From positions 1-56,384 of the forward strand of contig CAKTNP010000010.1 of assembly GCA_934589155.1 (NCBI GenBank): a DNA stretch of 56,384 bases, read 5' to 3'. Below, piece after piece: positions 7,785 to 16,043 of the stretch (its first letter is position 1; every line of letters starts with the position of its first letter). The position numbers and the translations under genes are program-made. The notes below the pieces were generated by a model. That model had not been told where the DNA came from and did no database searches. It was given only the letters and a program-made list of their open reading frames with translations. This DNA comes from an uncultured Oscillospiraceae bacterium (lineage in GTDB: Bacteria; Bacillota; Clostridia; Oscillospirales; Oscillospiraceae).

Positions 7785-9149
7785 ATGATATTAAAGACGA
7801 AGCTCCTCGGCAAGGTCTACTCCTTCCGGGACATCAAAGACGTGCTGGCCAAGGCCAACGAGGAAAAAACCGGCGACGCCCTGGCGGGCCTGGCCGCCGG
7901 ATCCGCCCAGGAACGGGTGGCGGCCAAGGTGGTCCTGTCCAATCTCACAGTCAAGGACCTGCGGGAAAACCCCGCCGTGCCCTATGAGAAGGACGAGGTC
8001 ACCCGGATCATCCAGGACGACCTGAACGAAAGCATTTACCAAGAGGTCCAGGGCTGGACCCTGGCTCAGCTCCGGGAGTGGATCCTGTCAGAGAACGCCG
8101 ACGGCCTCGCCCTCCGGCGGCTGAGCCGGGGCCTCAGCTCCGAAGTCATCGCCGGGGTGGCCAAGCTCATGGACAACCTGGACCTGATTTACGCCGCCGG
8201 CAAGATCACCGTCACCGCCCACTGCAATACCACCATCGGTCTGCCCGGCACCCTGTCCTGCCGGCTCCAGCCCAACCACACCACCGACGATCCCGAGGGC
8301 ATCACCGCCTCCCTGTTGGAGGGCCTGAGCCTGGGAGCAGGAGACGCGGTACTGGGCCTGAACCCGGTAACGGACAGCCCGGAGCGGGTGGGGGAGGTCC
8401 TCCGCCGCTTCGCCGAGGTGAAGGGCCATTGGGGAATTCCCACCCAGACCTGCGTCCTGGCCCACGTCACCACCCAGATGGCGGCCATCCGCCAGGGGGC
8501 CCCGGCGGACCTGATTTTCCAGTCCATCGCCGGCAGCCAGAAGGGCAACGAGGCCTTCGGCTTCCGGGCGGAGACCCTGGCGGAGGCCCGGGACCTGGCC
8601 CTGACCCGGGGCACCGCCACGGGACCCAACGTCATGTATTTTGAAACGGGCCAGGGGTCGGAGCTGTCCTCCGAGGCCCACTTCGGCACGGACCAGGTGA
8701 CCATGGAGGCCCGATGCTACGGCTTCGCCCGGCACTACGCCCCCTTCCTGGTAAACACCGTGGTGGGCTTCATCGGGCCGGAATACCTGTACGACGCCCG
8801 CCAGGTCATGAGAGCCGGGCTGGAGGACCACTTCATGGGCAAGCTGTCGGGCCTGCCCATGGGCTGCGACGCCTGCTATACCAATCACATGAAGGCGGAC
8901 CAGAACGACATTGAGAATCTGGCCGCCCTCCTCGCCGCCGCGGGCTGCACCTATTTCATGGGCATCCCCCACGGCGACGACATCATGCTGAATTACCAGA
9001 CCACCGGCTTCCGGGAGACCATGTGCCTGCGGGAGCTGTTCCATCGGACGGCCATTCCTCCCTTCCAGGCCTGGCTGGAAAAAATGGGCTTCGTGGAAAA
9101 CGGCCGCCTGACCGCCAAGGCCGGAGACGGGTCATCTCTCATGTTTTAG
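7785..9149 (+). CDS. eutB: Ethanolamine ammonia-lyase large subunit
   Basis: 454 residues, full length. With EutC it forms the adenosylcobalamin-dependent lyase that splits ethanolamine into acetaldehyde and ammonia. The family start MILKTKLLGKVYSFRDIKDVLAKANEEK is present. The TIM-barrel segments around TVTAHCNTTIGLPGTLSCRLQPNHTTDDPEG, MYFETGQGSELSSEAH and GLPMGCDACYTNHMKADQND carry substrate and cofactor contacts. A GGAGG lies ten bases before the ATG. It is followed by eutC after eight bases. Confidence 0.98.
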   Translation: MILKTKLLGKVYSFRDIKDVLAKANEEKTGDALAGLAAGSAQERVAAKVVLSNLTVKDLRENPAVPYEKDEVTRIIQDDLNESIYQEVQGWTLAQLREWILSENADGLALRRLSRGLSSEVIAGVAKLMDNLDLIYAAGKITVTAHCNTTIGLPGTLSCRLQPNHTTDDPEGITASLLEGLSLGAGDAVLGLNPVTDSPERVGEVLRRFAEVKGHWGIPTQTCVLAHVTTQMAAIRQGAPADLIFQSIAGSQKGNEAFGFRAETLAEARDLALTRGTATGPNVMYFETGQGSELSSEAHFGTDQVTMEARCYGFARHYAPFLVNTVVGFIGPEYLYDARQVMRAGLEDHFMGKLSGLPMGCDACYTNHMKADQNDIENLAALLAAAGCTYFMGIPHGDDIMLNYQTTGFRETMCLRELFHRTAIPPFQAWLEKMGFVENGRLTAKAGDGSSLMF

Positions 9150-9157
9150 GAGGCACT

Positions 9158-10063
9158 ATGGATACGGAAGAACTGAAGACCCTCATCGCCCAAATGCTGC
9201 GGGAAATGGCCCCGGGCACGGAGCCCGCCGTGAAGGCCAGCGAGTATAAGCCCACAGTCCCCGGTCCCCAGGAGCCGCCCGACGCCGGCGAAATTCTGGA
9301 GGACATTGCGGACATTGACCTGCGGCGGCAGTACCTGGTGGAGGCCCCCGCCGACCGGGAGGGCTACCTTCGCCTGAAATCCAAGACCCCCGCTCGGCTG
9401 GGGGTGGGCCGGGCCGGTCCCCGGTATAAAACCATAACCCTGCTCCGGTTTCGGGCGGACCATGCCGCCGCCCAGGACAGCGTCTTTTCCCAGGTGCCGG
9501 AGGAATTTTACAAATCCGCTGGCCTCATCTATGCCAAGACGGAATGTAAGGATAAGGACGAATACCTGACCCGGCCGGACCTGGGCCGCCGGTTTGACGA
9601 AGAAAACGCGGAGATCATCCGGAAATCCCTGCCCCAGAAGCCCCGGGTCCAGCTGGTCATCGGCGACGGACTTTCCTCCGCCGCCGTCCTGGCCAACGCC
9701 CTGGACTGCGCCCGGGCCATTGCCCAGGGTCTCAAGACTTACGGCATCGAGCTGGGCAAAACCCTTTTCGTCCAATACTGCCGGGTGGGCGCCGGGGACG
9801 CCGTGGGGGATATTACGGGCTGCGAGCTGGTCTGCGTTCTCATCGGGGAGCGGCCGGGCCTTGTCACCAGCGAGTCCATGTCCGCCTACCTGACCTACGC
9901 CCCCCACAAGGGCATTGCCGAGTCCAAGCGGACCGTAGTCTCCAACATCCACCGCCAGGGCACCCCCAGCGTGGAGGCCGGGGCCCATATCGCCGGGCTG
10001 ATCCGGGAAATTCTCACGAAAAAAGCCTCCGGCGTGGATCTTTTGGGGGCGGGACAGGTATGA
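9158..10063 (+). CDS. eutC: Ethanolamine ammonia-lyase small subunit
   Basis: 301 residues. It completes the lyase and shapes the cobalamin site. I placed the start at 9158 because TTTTAGGAGGCACTATG supplies a strong binding site. The first 18 residues (MDTEELKTLIAQMLREMA) form an amphipathic helix followed by a flexible Pro/Glu linker, the usual form of an encapsulation peptide that targets EutC to the shell interior. RTPARLGVGRAGPRY, VIGDGLSSAAV and QYCRVGAGDAVGD-like motifs are present. Its stop overlaps the eutL start (ATGA). Confidence 0.97.
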   Translation: MDTEELKTLIAQMLREMAPGTEPAVKASEYKPTVPGPQEPPDAGEILEDIADIDLRRQYLVEAPADREGYLRLKSKTPARLGVGRAGPRYKTITLLRFRADHAAAQDSVFSQVPEEFYKSAGLIYAKTECKDKDEYLTRPDLGRRFDEENAEIIRKSLPQKPRVQLVIGDGLSSAAVLANALDCARAIAQGLKTYGIELGKTLFVQYCRVGAGDAVGDITGCELVCVLIGERPGLVTSESMSAYLTYAPHKGIAESKRTVVSNIHRQGTPSVEAGAHIAGLIREILTKKASGVDLLGAGQV

Positions 10064-10704
10064 GAAACCGGATCCCGGTCAAACTACTCTCAGCCCGGCT
10101 GCTGCCCGGGGCGGATCCGGCCCTGTGCCGGGCCCTGGGGGTGCCGGAGGATCTTCCCGCCCTGGCCCTGTTCTCCACGGACTGCGACGACGCCACCTAT
10201 CTGGCCCTGGACGAGGCCACCAAGGCCGCCCCGGTGGCGGCGGTCTACGGCCGGAGCCACTACGCCGGTGCCGGAGCCGCCTCGACCCCCATTTCCGGGG
10301 AGGTCACGGCGGTGCTGGCAGGCCCCACCCCGGCGGAGACCCGCAGCGGCCTTGCCGCCGCTATCCACGCCCTGGAGGGCCTGGGCTTTACGGAGGGTCC
10401 CGGCGGGGTCCCCTATCTTGCCCATGTGGTCAGCCGCACCGGGACCTTTCTCTCCCAGGAGGCGGAGGTCCCGGAGGGTGCGCCTCTTGCCTATCTCATC
10501 GCTCCGCCGGTGGCGGCCCTGGTGGGGCTGGATGCCGCCCTCAAGGCATCTGAGGTCCGCCTCGCCAAATTCTACGCCCCGCCTACGGAGACCAATTTCG
10601 CCGGAGCCCTGCTGACGGGCACTCAATCCGCCTGTCGGGCCGCCTGCGAAGCCTTTGCCGCCGCCGCGGAATCGGTGGCCCAAACCCCACTAAAGGGAGT
10701 GTAA
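10060..10704 (+). CDS. eutL: Microcompartment shell protein EutL (tandem BMC domain, trimer-forming)
   Basis: 214 residues, normal for EutL, which has two circularly permuted BMC domains and builds a trimeric shell tile with a gated pore. The start RNRIPVKLLSARLLPGADPALC, the middle YGRSHYAGAGAASTPISGEVTAVLAGPTPAE and the C-terminal PPTETNFAGALLTGTQSACRAAC are typical. The start overlaps eutC by four bases and eutE follows after two, so stoichiometry of enzyme and shell may be linked by coupling. Confidence 0.95.
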   Translation: MRNRIPVKLLSARLLPGADPALCRALGVPEDLPALALFSTDCDDATYLALDEATKAAPVAAVYGRSHYAGAGAASTPISGEVTAVLAGPTPAETRSGLAAAIHALEGLGFTEGPGGVPYLAHVVSRTGTFLSQEAEVPEGAPLAYLIAPPVAALVGLDAALKASEVRLAKFYAPPTETNFAGALLTGTQSACRAACEAFAAAAESVAQTPLKGV

Positions 10705-10706
10705 AC

Positions 10707-12140
10707 ATGGAACTGGATCAAGATCTCGCCTCCCGCCAGGAGGCCAGGACCCTGGCCGCCCGGGCCGCCCAGGCCCAGGAACGGCTGTCCCAAATGGACC
10801 CCAAAAAGCTGGATTCCATTTGCCAGGCCGTGGCCCGGGCCTTTTCCGCCCAGGCGGAAAGTCTGGCCCGACTTGCCGTGGAGGAGACCGGCTTCGGCAA
10901 TGTGCCGGATAAGACCGAGAAGAACCGCTTTGCCGCGGACCGGGTCTGGGAGGCCATCCGGGACGAAAAGGTCCTTGGGGTCCTCCGGGAGGATAAGCCC
11001 AAGGGCCTGACGGAGCTGGGCGTGCCCGTGGGAGTCATCGCCGGCATCGTTCCCTCTACGAACCCCACCTCCACCGTGTGCTATAAAAGCCTCATTGCCC
11101 TCAAAAGCGGCAACGCCATTGTCTTCTCGCCCCACCCCTCCGCCGCCAAATGCACCCTGCGGGCGGCAGAGATCGTGGCCTCCGCCGCGGAGGCGGCAGG
11201 CTGTCCCCAGGGGGCCGTGGGCTGCCTGACCATACCCACCATGGCCGCCTGCGAGGAGCTGATGAAAAGCCCCCATACCCGGCTGATCTTAGCCACCGGC
11301 GGCCCCGGTGTAGTGAAGGCCGCCTATTCCTCCGGCACCCCCGCCATCGGCGTAGGTGCCGGCAACGGCCCGGCCTATATCCATCCCTCCGCCGACGTAC
11401 AAAAGGCCGTAGACCTCATTTTCCGGTCCAAAACCTTCGACAACGGCACGGTCTGCGCCTCGGAGCAAAGCGTCATCGTGGAAAAGGCCCAGTCCCAGGC
11501 GGTCCGATCCGCCCTGGCCCGGGCGGGAGGCTATTTCCTCTCCCCGGAGGAAGCCCAAAAAGTAGCCGCCGTCCTGTTCCGGGCGAACGGCGCCATGAGC
11601 CCCAAGGCGGTGGGCCGCACCGCCGGAGACATCGCCCGCCTGGCGGGGATCTCCGTCCCCAGCGGCACCCGGGTCCTGCTGGCCCGGGAGGATGGCGCCG
11701 GTCCCGGCCACCCCTTTTCCCAGGAAAAGCTGTGCCCCGTGCTGGGCTTTTTTGAGGAGGAAAACGAGGACGCCGTCCTCCGCCGGAGCATAGAGATCCT
11801 CCGGTACGAGGGCCGGGGCCACACCTTCTCCCTCCACTCCCGGGACGAGGCCGTGGTCCGGCGCTTCGGGGCGGCCATTCCCGTGTCCCGGTTTCTGGTG
11901 AACGCCCCCGCCGCCCAAGGCGGCATCGGCGCCGCCACCGCCCTGTTCCCGGCCCTGACACTGGGCTGCGGCGCCGTAGGCGGCAGCTCTTCCTCCAACA
12001 ACATCGGTCCCATGGACCTTGTGAATATCCGCAGGATTGCCTACGGCCGGGAAACGCCCCGGGGCCCGGATCTTCCGGAGGCCCTGGACGAGGATACCCT
12101 GTCCGCCCTGGCCCAGGCCATCCTGAAAAAATTACAATAA
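10707..12140 (+). CDS. eutE: Acylating acetaldehyde dehydrogenase
   Basis: 477 residues. EutE converts acetaldehyde, CoA and NAD+ to acetyl-CoA inside the microcompartment. The aldehyde dehydrogenase core shows VGVIAGIVPSTNPTSTVCYKSL, the catalytic C250 in GTVCASEQSV, and VGAGNGPAYIH. The first 30 residues (MELDQDLASRQEARTLAARA) form an extra amphipathic helix before the core, plausibly an encapsulation signal. Encoded between two shell genes, eutL and eutM. The end (ALAQAILKKLQ) is intact. Confidence 0.96.
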   Translation: MELDQDLASRQEARTLAARAAQAQERLSQMDPKKLDSICQAVARAFSAQAESLARLAVEETGFGNVPDKTEKNRFAADRVWEAIRDEKVLGVLREDKPKGLTELGVPVGVIAGIVPSTNPTSTVCYKSLIALKSGNAIVFSPHPSAAKCTLRAAEIVASAAEAAGCPQGAVGCLTIPTMAACEELMKSPHTRLILATGGPGVVKAAYSSGTPAIGVGAGNGPAYIHPSADVQKAVDLIFRSKTFDNGTVCASEQSVIVEKAQSQAVRSALARAGGYFLSPEEAQKVAAVLFRANGAMSPKAVGRTAGDIARLAGISVPSGTRVLLAREDGAGPGHPFSQEKLCPVLGFFEEENEDAVLRRSIEILRYEGRGHTFSLHSRDEAVVRRFGAAIPVSRFLVNAPAAQGGIGAATALFPALTLGCGAVGGSSSSNNIGPMDLVNIRRIAYGRETPRGPDLPEALDEDTLSALAQAILKKLQ

Positions 12141-12160
12141 AGCCAAAGGAGTAATGCACA

Positions 12161-12463
12161 ATGCCGAACACAAACGCACTGGGAATGGTTGAAACGAAGG
12201 GTCTGGTGGCCGCCATTGAGGCTGCCGACGCCATGGTGAAATCCGCCAATGTCCAAATGGTGGGCAAGGAGCAGGTAGGCGGCGGCCTCGTCACCGTCAT
12301 GGTCCGGGGAGATGTGGGCGCCGTCAAAGCCGCCACCGACGCCGGAGCCGCCGCCGCGGAAAAAGTGGGCGAATTGATCTCCGTTCACGTCATTGCCCGG
12401 CCCCACGCCGAGGTAGACGGGATCCTGCCCAAGGGCCGGGATATCCCCACCCAGGAAGTCTAA
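12161..12463 (+). CDS. eutM: Microcompartment hexameric shell protein EutM/PduA type
   Basis: 100 residues with one BMC domain: [31 protein letters not shown] and [25 protein letters not shown] are the classic signatures. Such proteins form the flat hexagonal facets of the shell with a central pore. AAAGGAG precedes the ATG. It is the only single-BMC hexamer gene in this operon, whereas enterobacterial loci also have EutS and EutK. The 10-residue C-terminal extension after [16 protein letters not shown] residues is short. Confidence 0.97.
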   Translation: MPNTNALGMVETKGLVAAIEAADAMVKSANVQMVGKEQVGGGLVTVMVRGDVGAVKAATDAGAAAAEKVGELISVHVIARPHAEVDGILPKGRDIPTQEV

Positions 12464-12466
12464 TCC

Positions 12467-13180
12467 ATGGCCCTGTACACGGAGGAGGCCGTCCGGGCCT
12501 CCCTCCGGAACCGGGATGGGCGGCGGGTGTTCTACCTGGGGCCCCGGGACCGGCTCACCGACGCCGCCCGGGATTTTCTCAAAGCCCAGAACATCCCCGT
12601 CCTTCCCGCCGCCGAGGCCAGGCCCCAGGCATACCGGACCCTCTTTGGGGCCACACTTACGGAAAAGCCGGAGCACATGACCCATCTGGACGCCCAGACT
12701 CTGGTGCCAAAGGACCACCCAAGGATCTCTTTTCGGGGAAAAATCGACTCCCTGGAGGGGGTGATCTTACTCTCCCAGTACCGGGCGGCGGAGGCGGGCT
12801 TTCCCCGCCTTGTCCGGGAGCTGGAAGAGGTCCTGGACTATGTCCGCAGGATCATCCGCTGCGACGTGTTGGGGGAGCCCCTTCCCCCGCCGGGGCTTTG
12901 CGGCCTCACTGCCGACGAGCTCCGGGCCCAGAGCCATAACCCTCAGAAATACTATAACCAGCCCCATTTCATGCCCGCCTACACGGACGGCCAGCCCCTC
13001 CTCTCCCTGAACCGGGTCCGCACCTCCCTGCGGGAGGCGGAGCTGGCCTGTTACCGGGCCTTCCGGGACCGGGAGGGCCTGCCCACCCGGGAGGATCTTG
13101 TATTAGGGCTGAACCGGCTGTCCAGCCTGCTTTGGATCCTGATGATCCGGGTAAAAGCCGGATACTACGAAAGGAGCTGA
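12467..13180 (+). CDS. eutT: Ethanolamine-operon cobalamin adenosyltransferase
   Basis: 237 residues. EutT makes adenosylcobalamin for EutBC from ATP and cob(I)alamin. The core reads HPRISFRGKIDSLEGVILLSQYRA near 82-105, followed by LEEVLDYVRRIIRCDVLGE, typical of EutT. The metal-binding HxnCCxxC motif of the Salmonella enzyme is not evident, as in some Firmicutes EutT proteins. The N-terminal 60 residues (VFYLGPRDRLTDAARDFLKAQNIPVL) look like the short DNA-binding-like module often attached to these proteins. It lies three bases after eutM. Confidence 0.88.
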   Translation: MALYTEEAVRASLRNRDGRRVFYLGPRDRLTDAARDFLKAQNIPVLPAAEARPQAYRTLFGATLTEKPEHMTHLDAQTLVPKDHPRISFRGKIDSLEGVILLSQYRAAEAGFPRLVRELEEVLDYVRRIIRCDVLGEPLPPPGLCGLTADELRAQSHNPQKYYNQPHFMPAYTDGQPLLSLNRVRTSLREAELACYRAFRDREGLPTREDLVLGLNRLSSLLWILMIRVKAGYYERS

Positions 13181-13184
13181 TCCC

Positions 13185-13790
13185 ATGGCATATTCCGCCG
13201 AGACCTTGACCCAGGCCCTTCTGGACCGGTTTTTTCTTCCCGTGGAGGCCTCCGGCCGCCATGTCCATGTGACCGCCCGGGAGGCCCAGGCCCTCTTCGG
13301 CCACGGCCTCACCCCCAAGCGGCCCCTGTCCCAGCCCGGCCAGTTTCTGTGCGAGGAGCGGGTGACCCTCCGCACCCCAAAGGGGGAATTCCGGAACGTG
13401 GCGGTGCTGGGCCCGGAGCGGCCCGAGAACCAGGTGGAAATTTCCCTCACCGACGCCGTGGCCCTGGGCCTGACCCCGCCGGTGCGGCTGTCGGGGAACG
13501 TGGAGGGCACCCCGGGCATCGATCTGATCGGCCCTCTGGGCCGGATCCAGCTCTCCCGGGGGGTCATCGTGGCCCGGCGTCACATTCACCTACCCCCGGA
13601 GGAGGCGGAGCGCCGGGGCCTCCGGAACGGCGATTCGGTGAAGCTGAAGGTCTTCGGCGACCGCCCCCTGATTTTTGAGGAGGTCTCCGTCCGGGTCAGC
13701 CCCGGCTTTGCCCCGGCGGTCCACCTGGACTTTGACGAGGCCAACGCCTGCGGCTTTCACAAGGGCGATCTGGGCATGGTGATCCCATGA
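13185..13790 (+). CDS. pduL: PduL-type phosphate acyltransferase
   Basis: 201 residues. It exchanges CoA for phosphate on acetyl-CoA, giving acetyl phosphate and recycling CoA inside the compartment. Both PduL beta-barrel halves show their metal-site histidines: EASGRHVHVT near 22-31 and IVARRHIHLP near 126-135. The closing segment VHLDFDEANACGF is diagnostic. The N-terminal helix (YSAETLTQALLDRFFLP) resembles an encapsulation peptide. It takes the place of the unrelated EutD used in enterobacteria. The stop overlaps the next gene by four bases. Confidence 0.95.
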   Translation: MAYSAETLTQALLDRFFLPVEASGRHVHVTAREAQALFGHGLTPKRPLSQPGQFLCEERVTLRTPKGEFRNVAVLGPERPENQVEISLTDAVALGLTPPVRLSGNVEGTPGIDLIGPLGRIQLSRGVIVARRHIHLPPEEAERRGLRNGDSVKLKVFGDRPLIFEEVSVRVSPGFAPAVHLDFDEANACGFHKGDLGMVIP

Positions 13791-14281
13791 GCGGGCCGGA
13801 AGATAAGCTGGCAGAGGTCCTGGCGGAGAAGATCCGGGACCTGCTGCGGGAATCTCCGGAGGGTCCCCGGGCTCTGCTTCTGGGCGCCCCTCCGGGCCGG
13901 CCCCTGGGCTATCGACTGGTGTCTCAGGCCCCTTATGATGTCGTTATTGTTGGAGGGTTGACCTTTTCCCAACTGCTTTTCTTCCGGGAGGAGGCCGCCT
14001 TTTCCGCCCTGGCCCGGGGGATCCCCGTGTATTTGTGGCTGGGCGGCCTGCCTCACCGGGCCGCTCCCTGTCGGAGCCGGGCCCTGGCCGCCCGGGCCGC
14101 CGCCGCGGAGCGAGAGCTGCGGAACCTGGGCTTTCTCCCTCTGGAGGCCGGGCAAAACCGCCGCTTTCTCACGGGAGAGGAGGCCCGGCGGCTCCAAGCC
14201 TCCGGCCTGGGGCCCCCGCCGGGGGTCCGGCTATCTCCCCTGGCCCGGGAGATTTTTGAGTGTGGAGGGGACGGCCCATGA
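13787..14281 (+). CDS. Conserved protein of the ethanolamine operon, function unknown
   Basis: 164 residues. Visible features are a helical start (EDKLAEVLAEKIRDLLRESPEG), a Rossmann-like strand-turn (ALLLGAPPGRPLGYRLV), YDVVIVGGLTFSQLLFF, then GIPVYLWLGGLPHR. This alternating alpha/beta pattern resembles flavoprotein-type folds and fits the small unassigned family found between pduL and eutN in Firmicutes eut loci. I cannot name a reaction. The four-base overlaps at both ends show it is translated as part of the operon, so a role in shell assembly or cofactor handling is possible but unproven. Confidence 0.6.
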   Translation: MSGPEDKLAEVLAEKIRDLLRESPEGPRALLLGAPPGRPLGYRLVSQAPYDVVIVGGLTFSQLLFFREEAAFSALARGIPVYLWLGGLPHRAAPCRSRALAARAAAAERELRNLGFLPLEAGQNRRFLTGEEARRLQASGLGPPPGVRLSPLAREIFECGGDGP

Positions 14282-14529
14282 GGATCGGCACCGTTACGGG
14301 GGCGGTCTGGGCCACCCGGAAGGCCGAGCGGCTCCGGGGTCCGGCCCTACTCATCGTCACCTTAAACGGCACGAAACTGGTAGCGGCGGACCTGGTGGGG
14401 GCCGGTCCCGGGGACCGGGTCCTGCTGACCTTCGGCTCCGCCGCCCGGCAGGATTTCCCGGAAGCCCCGGTGGATGCCGCCATCGTGGCCATTTTAGACG
14501 GAACGGAGGATACCTATGTCGGCACATGA
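14278..14529 (+). CDS. eutN: Microcompartment vertex protein EutN/CcmL family
   Basis: 83 residues of the pentamer family that closes shell vertices. The start MRIGTVTGAVWATRKAERLRG and the later LVAADLVGAGPGDRVLLTFGSAARQ are characteristic, as is VDAAIVAILD near the end. I chose the ATG at 14278 (MRIG) because the family begins exactly there; it overlaps the preceding stop. The gene also overlaps eutH by 14 bases. Confidence 0.94.
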   Translation: MRIGTVTGAVWATRKAERLRGPALLIVTLNGTKLVAADLVGAGPGDRVLLTFGSAARQDFPEAPVDAAIVAILDGTEDTYVGT

Positions 14530-15610
14530 AGTGATCCTGGCCCTGCTGGCCTTTTTCGCGGTGCTGGGTGGCCTGGACCGGATCTTCGGCAGCCGCCTGG
14601 GACTGGGCCCGGAGTTTGAGCGGGGGCTCATGGCCCTGGGGGAGCTGACCCTGTCCATGGTGGGCATCATCTGCCTGGCCCCGGTGCTGGCCCGGCTCCT
14701 GCGGCCGGTGGTGGTCCCGGTATATCGGTTCTTGGGGGCGGACCCCGCCATGTTCGCCGGGACCATTCTGGCCTGCGACATGGGCGGCGCCTCCCTGGCC
14801 CAGGCCATGGCAGGCTCCCCGGAGGCGGGGCTTCTGGGGGGCCTCATTACCGGGTCCATGCTGGGGGCCACCCTGGTCTTTACCATACCCGTGGCCCTGG
14901 GGATTTTGTCCCCGGAGGACCGGCCCGCCCTGGCCAAGGGCGTCCTCTGCGGCATCGTGACCATCCCCCTGGGGATCCTGGCAGGCGGCCTTACCGCGGG
15001 CTTTCCCCTTCGGATGGTCCTGCGGAACCTCGTTCCCATCGTCCTCATCGCCCTGCTCATCGTCCTGGGCCTTCTCAAGTGGGAAAACGCCATGGTCCGG
15101 GGCTTTGCCCTGTTCGGGAAACTGGTCACCGCCCTGGCCACCCTGGGCCTAATCGCCGGGATCACGGAGTCCCTGACGGGCCTTTCGCTTCTCCCGGGCA
15201 TTACCCCCATTTCCGAGGGCATCGCCGTGGCGGGAGAGATTGCCCTGATCCTGGCGGGAGCCTTCCCCCTGGTGTGGGTCGTGACGAAGCTGTTCCGAAA
15301 GCCCCTTCTGGCTCTGGGACGAAAGCTCCGCATCAACGACCGGGCCGCCGGGGGCCTCATCGCCAGTCTGGCCAACTCCATCGCCATGTTCGGCATGGTG
15401 CAGGACATGGACCCCCGTGGCAAGGTCCTGAACATCGCCTTCGCCGTGTCCGCCGCCTTTGTCTTCGGGGACCATCTGGGCTTCACCGCTGGCTTTGCCC
15501 CGGAGCTCATCGGCCCCGTGATCCTGGGCAAGCTGACGGGGGGCATTTCCGCCCTGGCCGTTGCCATGCTGCTGACAAGGAGGGAACCCTATGAACCGTC
15601 AAAGGCTTGA
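14516..15610 (+). CDS. eutH: Ethanolamine permease EutH
   Basis: 364 residues, highly hydrophobic, with roughly ten to eleven membrane helices. It admits ethanolamine at low concentration. Family motifs: FAGTILACDMGGASLAQAMAGSPEAGLLGGLITGSMLGATLVFTIPVALG and LANSIAMFGMVQDMDPRGKVLNIAFAVSAAFVFGDHLGFTAG-like C-terminal segment, with charged residues E and D buried in the helices. It overlaps eutN and eutQ. With EutH inside the operon, uptake and catabolism are co-expressed. Confidence 0.95.
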   Translation: MSAHEVILALLAFFAVLGGLDRIFGSRLGLGPEFERGLMALGELTLSMVGIICLAPVLARLLRPVVVPVYRFLGADPAMFAGTILACDMGGASLAQAMAGSPEAGLLGGLITGSMLGATLVFTIPVALGILSPEDRPALAKGVLCGIVTIPLGILAGGLTAGFPLRMVLRNLVPIVLIALLIVLGLLKWENAMVRGFALFGKLVTALATLGLIAGITESLTGLSLLPGITPISEGIAVAGEIALILAGAFPLVWVVTKLFRKPLLALGRKLRINDRAAGGLIASLANSIAMFGMVQDMDPRGKVLNIAFAVSAAFVFGDHLGFTAGFAPELIGPVILGKLTGGISALAVAMLLTRREPYEPSKA

Positions 15611-16007
15611 AGCCCTGGTCCGGGAGGTCCTGCGAGAACGGTCCGGCGCTCCCGTGCTGCTCCGGGAGTGCGCCCGGTGCCCCGTTTCGGAGGGGGACCG
15701 GCTGGACACCGGGGACCCTTCCCACCGGGTCTATACCCACGACCTGTTTTCCCTCTCCGAAAGCCCCCGGCTGGGGGCGGGGCTTATGGAAATGCGGGAG
15801 ACTGCCTTCCCCTGGGAGCTTCACTATGACGAGATCGACTATGTGATCGAGGGCAGCCTCACGGTGGAGTTCGGCACCCGCGCCGTCACCGCCGGTCCCG
15901 GCCAGGTGATCCTGATCCCCCGGGGCAGCTCCATCCGCTTCTCCGTGCCGGAGTTCGCCCGGTTCCTCTACGTGACCTACCCCGCCGACTGGCAGAACCA
16001 GGCATAA
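15591..16007 (+). CDS. eutQ: EutQ cupin-domain protein (short form)
   Basis: 138 residues against about 230 in Salmonella EutQ: a short helical start (NRQRLEALVREVLRERSG) then a single cupin domain. The cupin core is FPWELHYDEIDYVIEGSLTVEFG, AGPGQVILIPRGSSIRFSVP. Salmonella EutQ has been reported to have acetate kinase activity and to aid shell assembly; with PduL present, converting acetyl phosphate to acetate and ATP here would complete the pathway, but this short version may be structural only. It overlaps eutH by 20 bases and is the last gene before a terminator. Confidence 0.85.
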   Translation: MNRQRLEALVREVLRERSGAPVLLRECARCPVSEGDRLDTGDPSHRVYTHDLFSLSESPRLGAGLMEMRETAFPWELHYDEIDYVIEGSLTVEFGTRAVTAGPGQVILIPRGSSIRFSVPEFARFLYVTYPADWQNQA

Positions 16008-16008
16008 A

Positions 16009-16040
16009 AAGCGGAGCCGCCCTCCGGCGGCCCCGCTATT
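16009..16040. terminator. Bidirectional terminator between eutQ and the amidohydrolase gene
   Basis: Hairpin AGCGG-A-GCCGCC / GGCGGC-C-CCGCT with a CTCC loop. The minus strand ends in a clean T5, the plus strand in a T-rich tail, so it separates two convergent genes. Confidence 0.8.
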
Positions 16041-16043
16041 TCC

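Noticed and set aside
8088..9044. Long minus-strand frames under eutB, and similar ones under eutA and eutC
   Set aside because: Explained by codon bias of the plus-strand eut genes; no start signals or domains.
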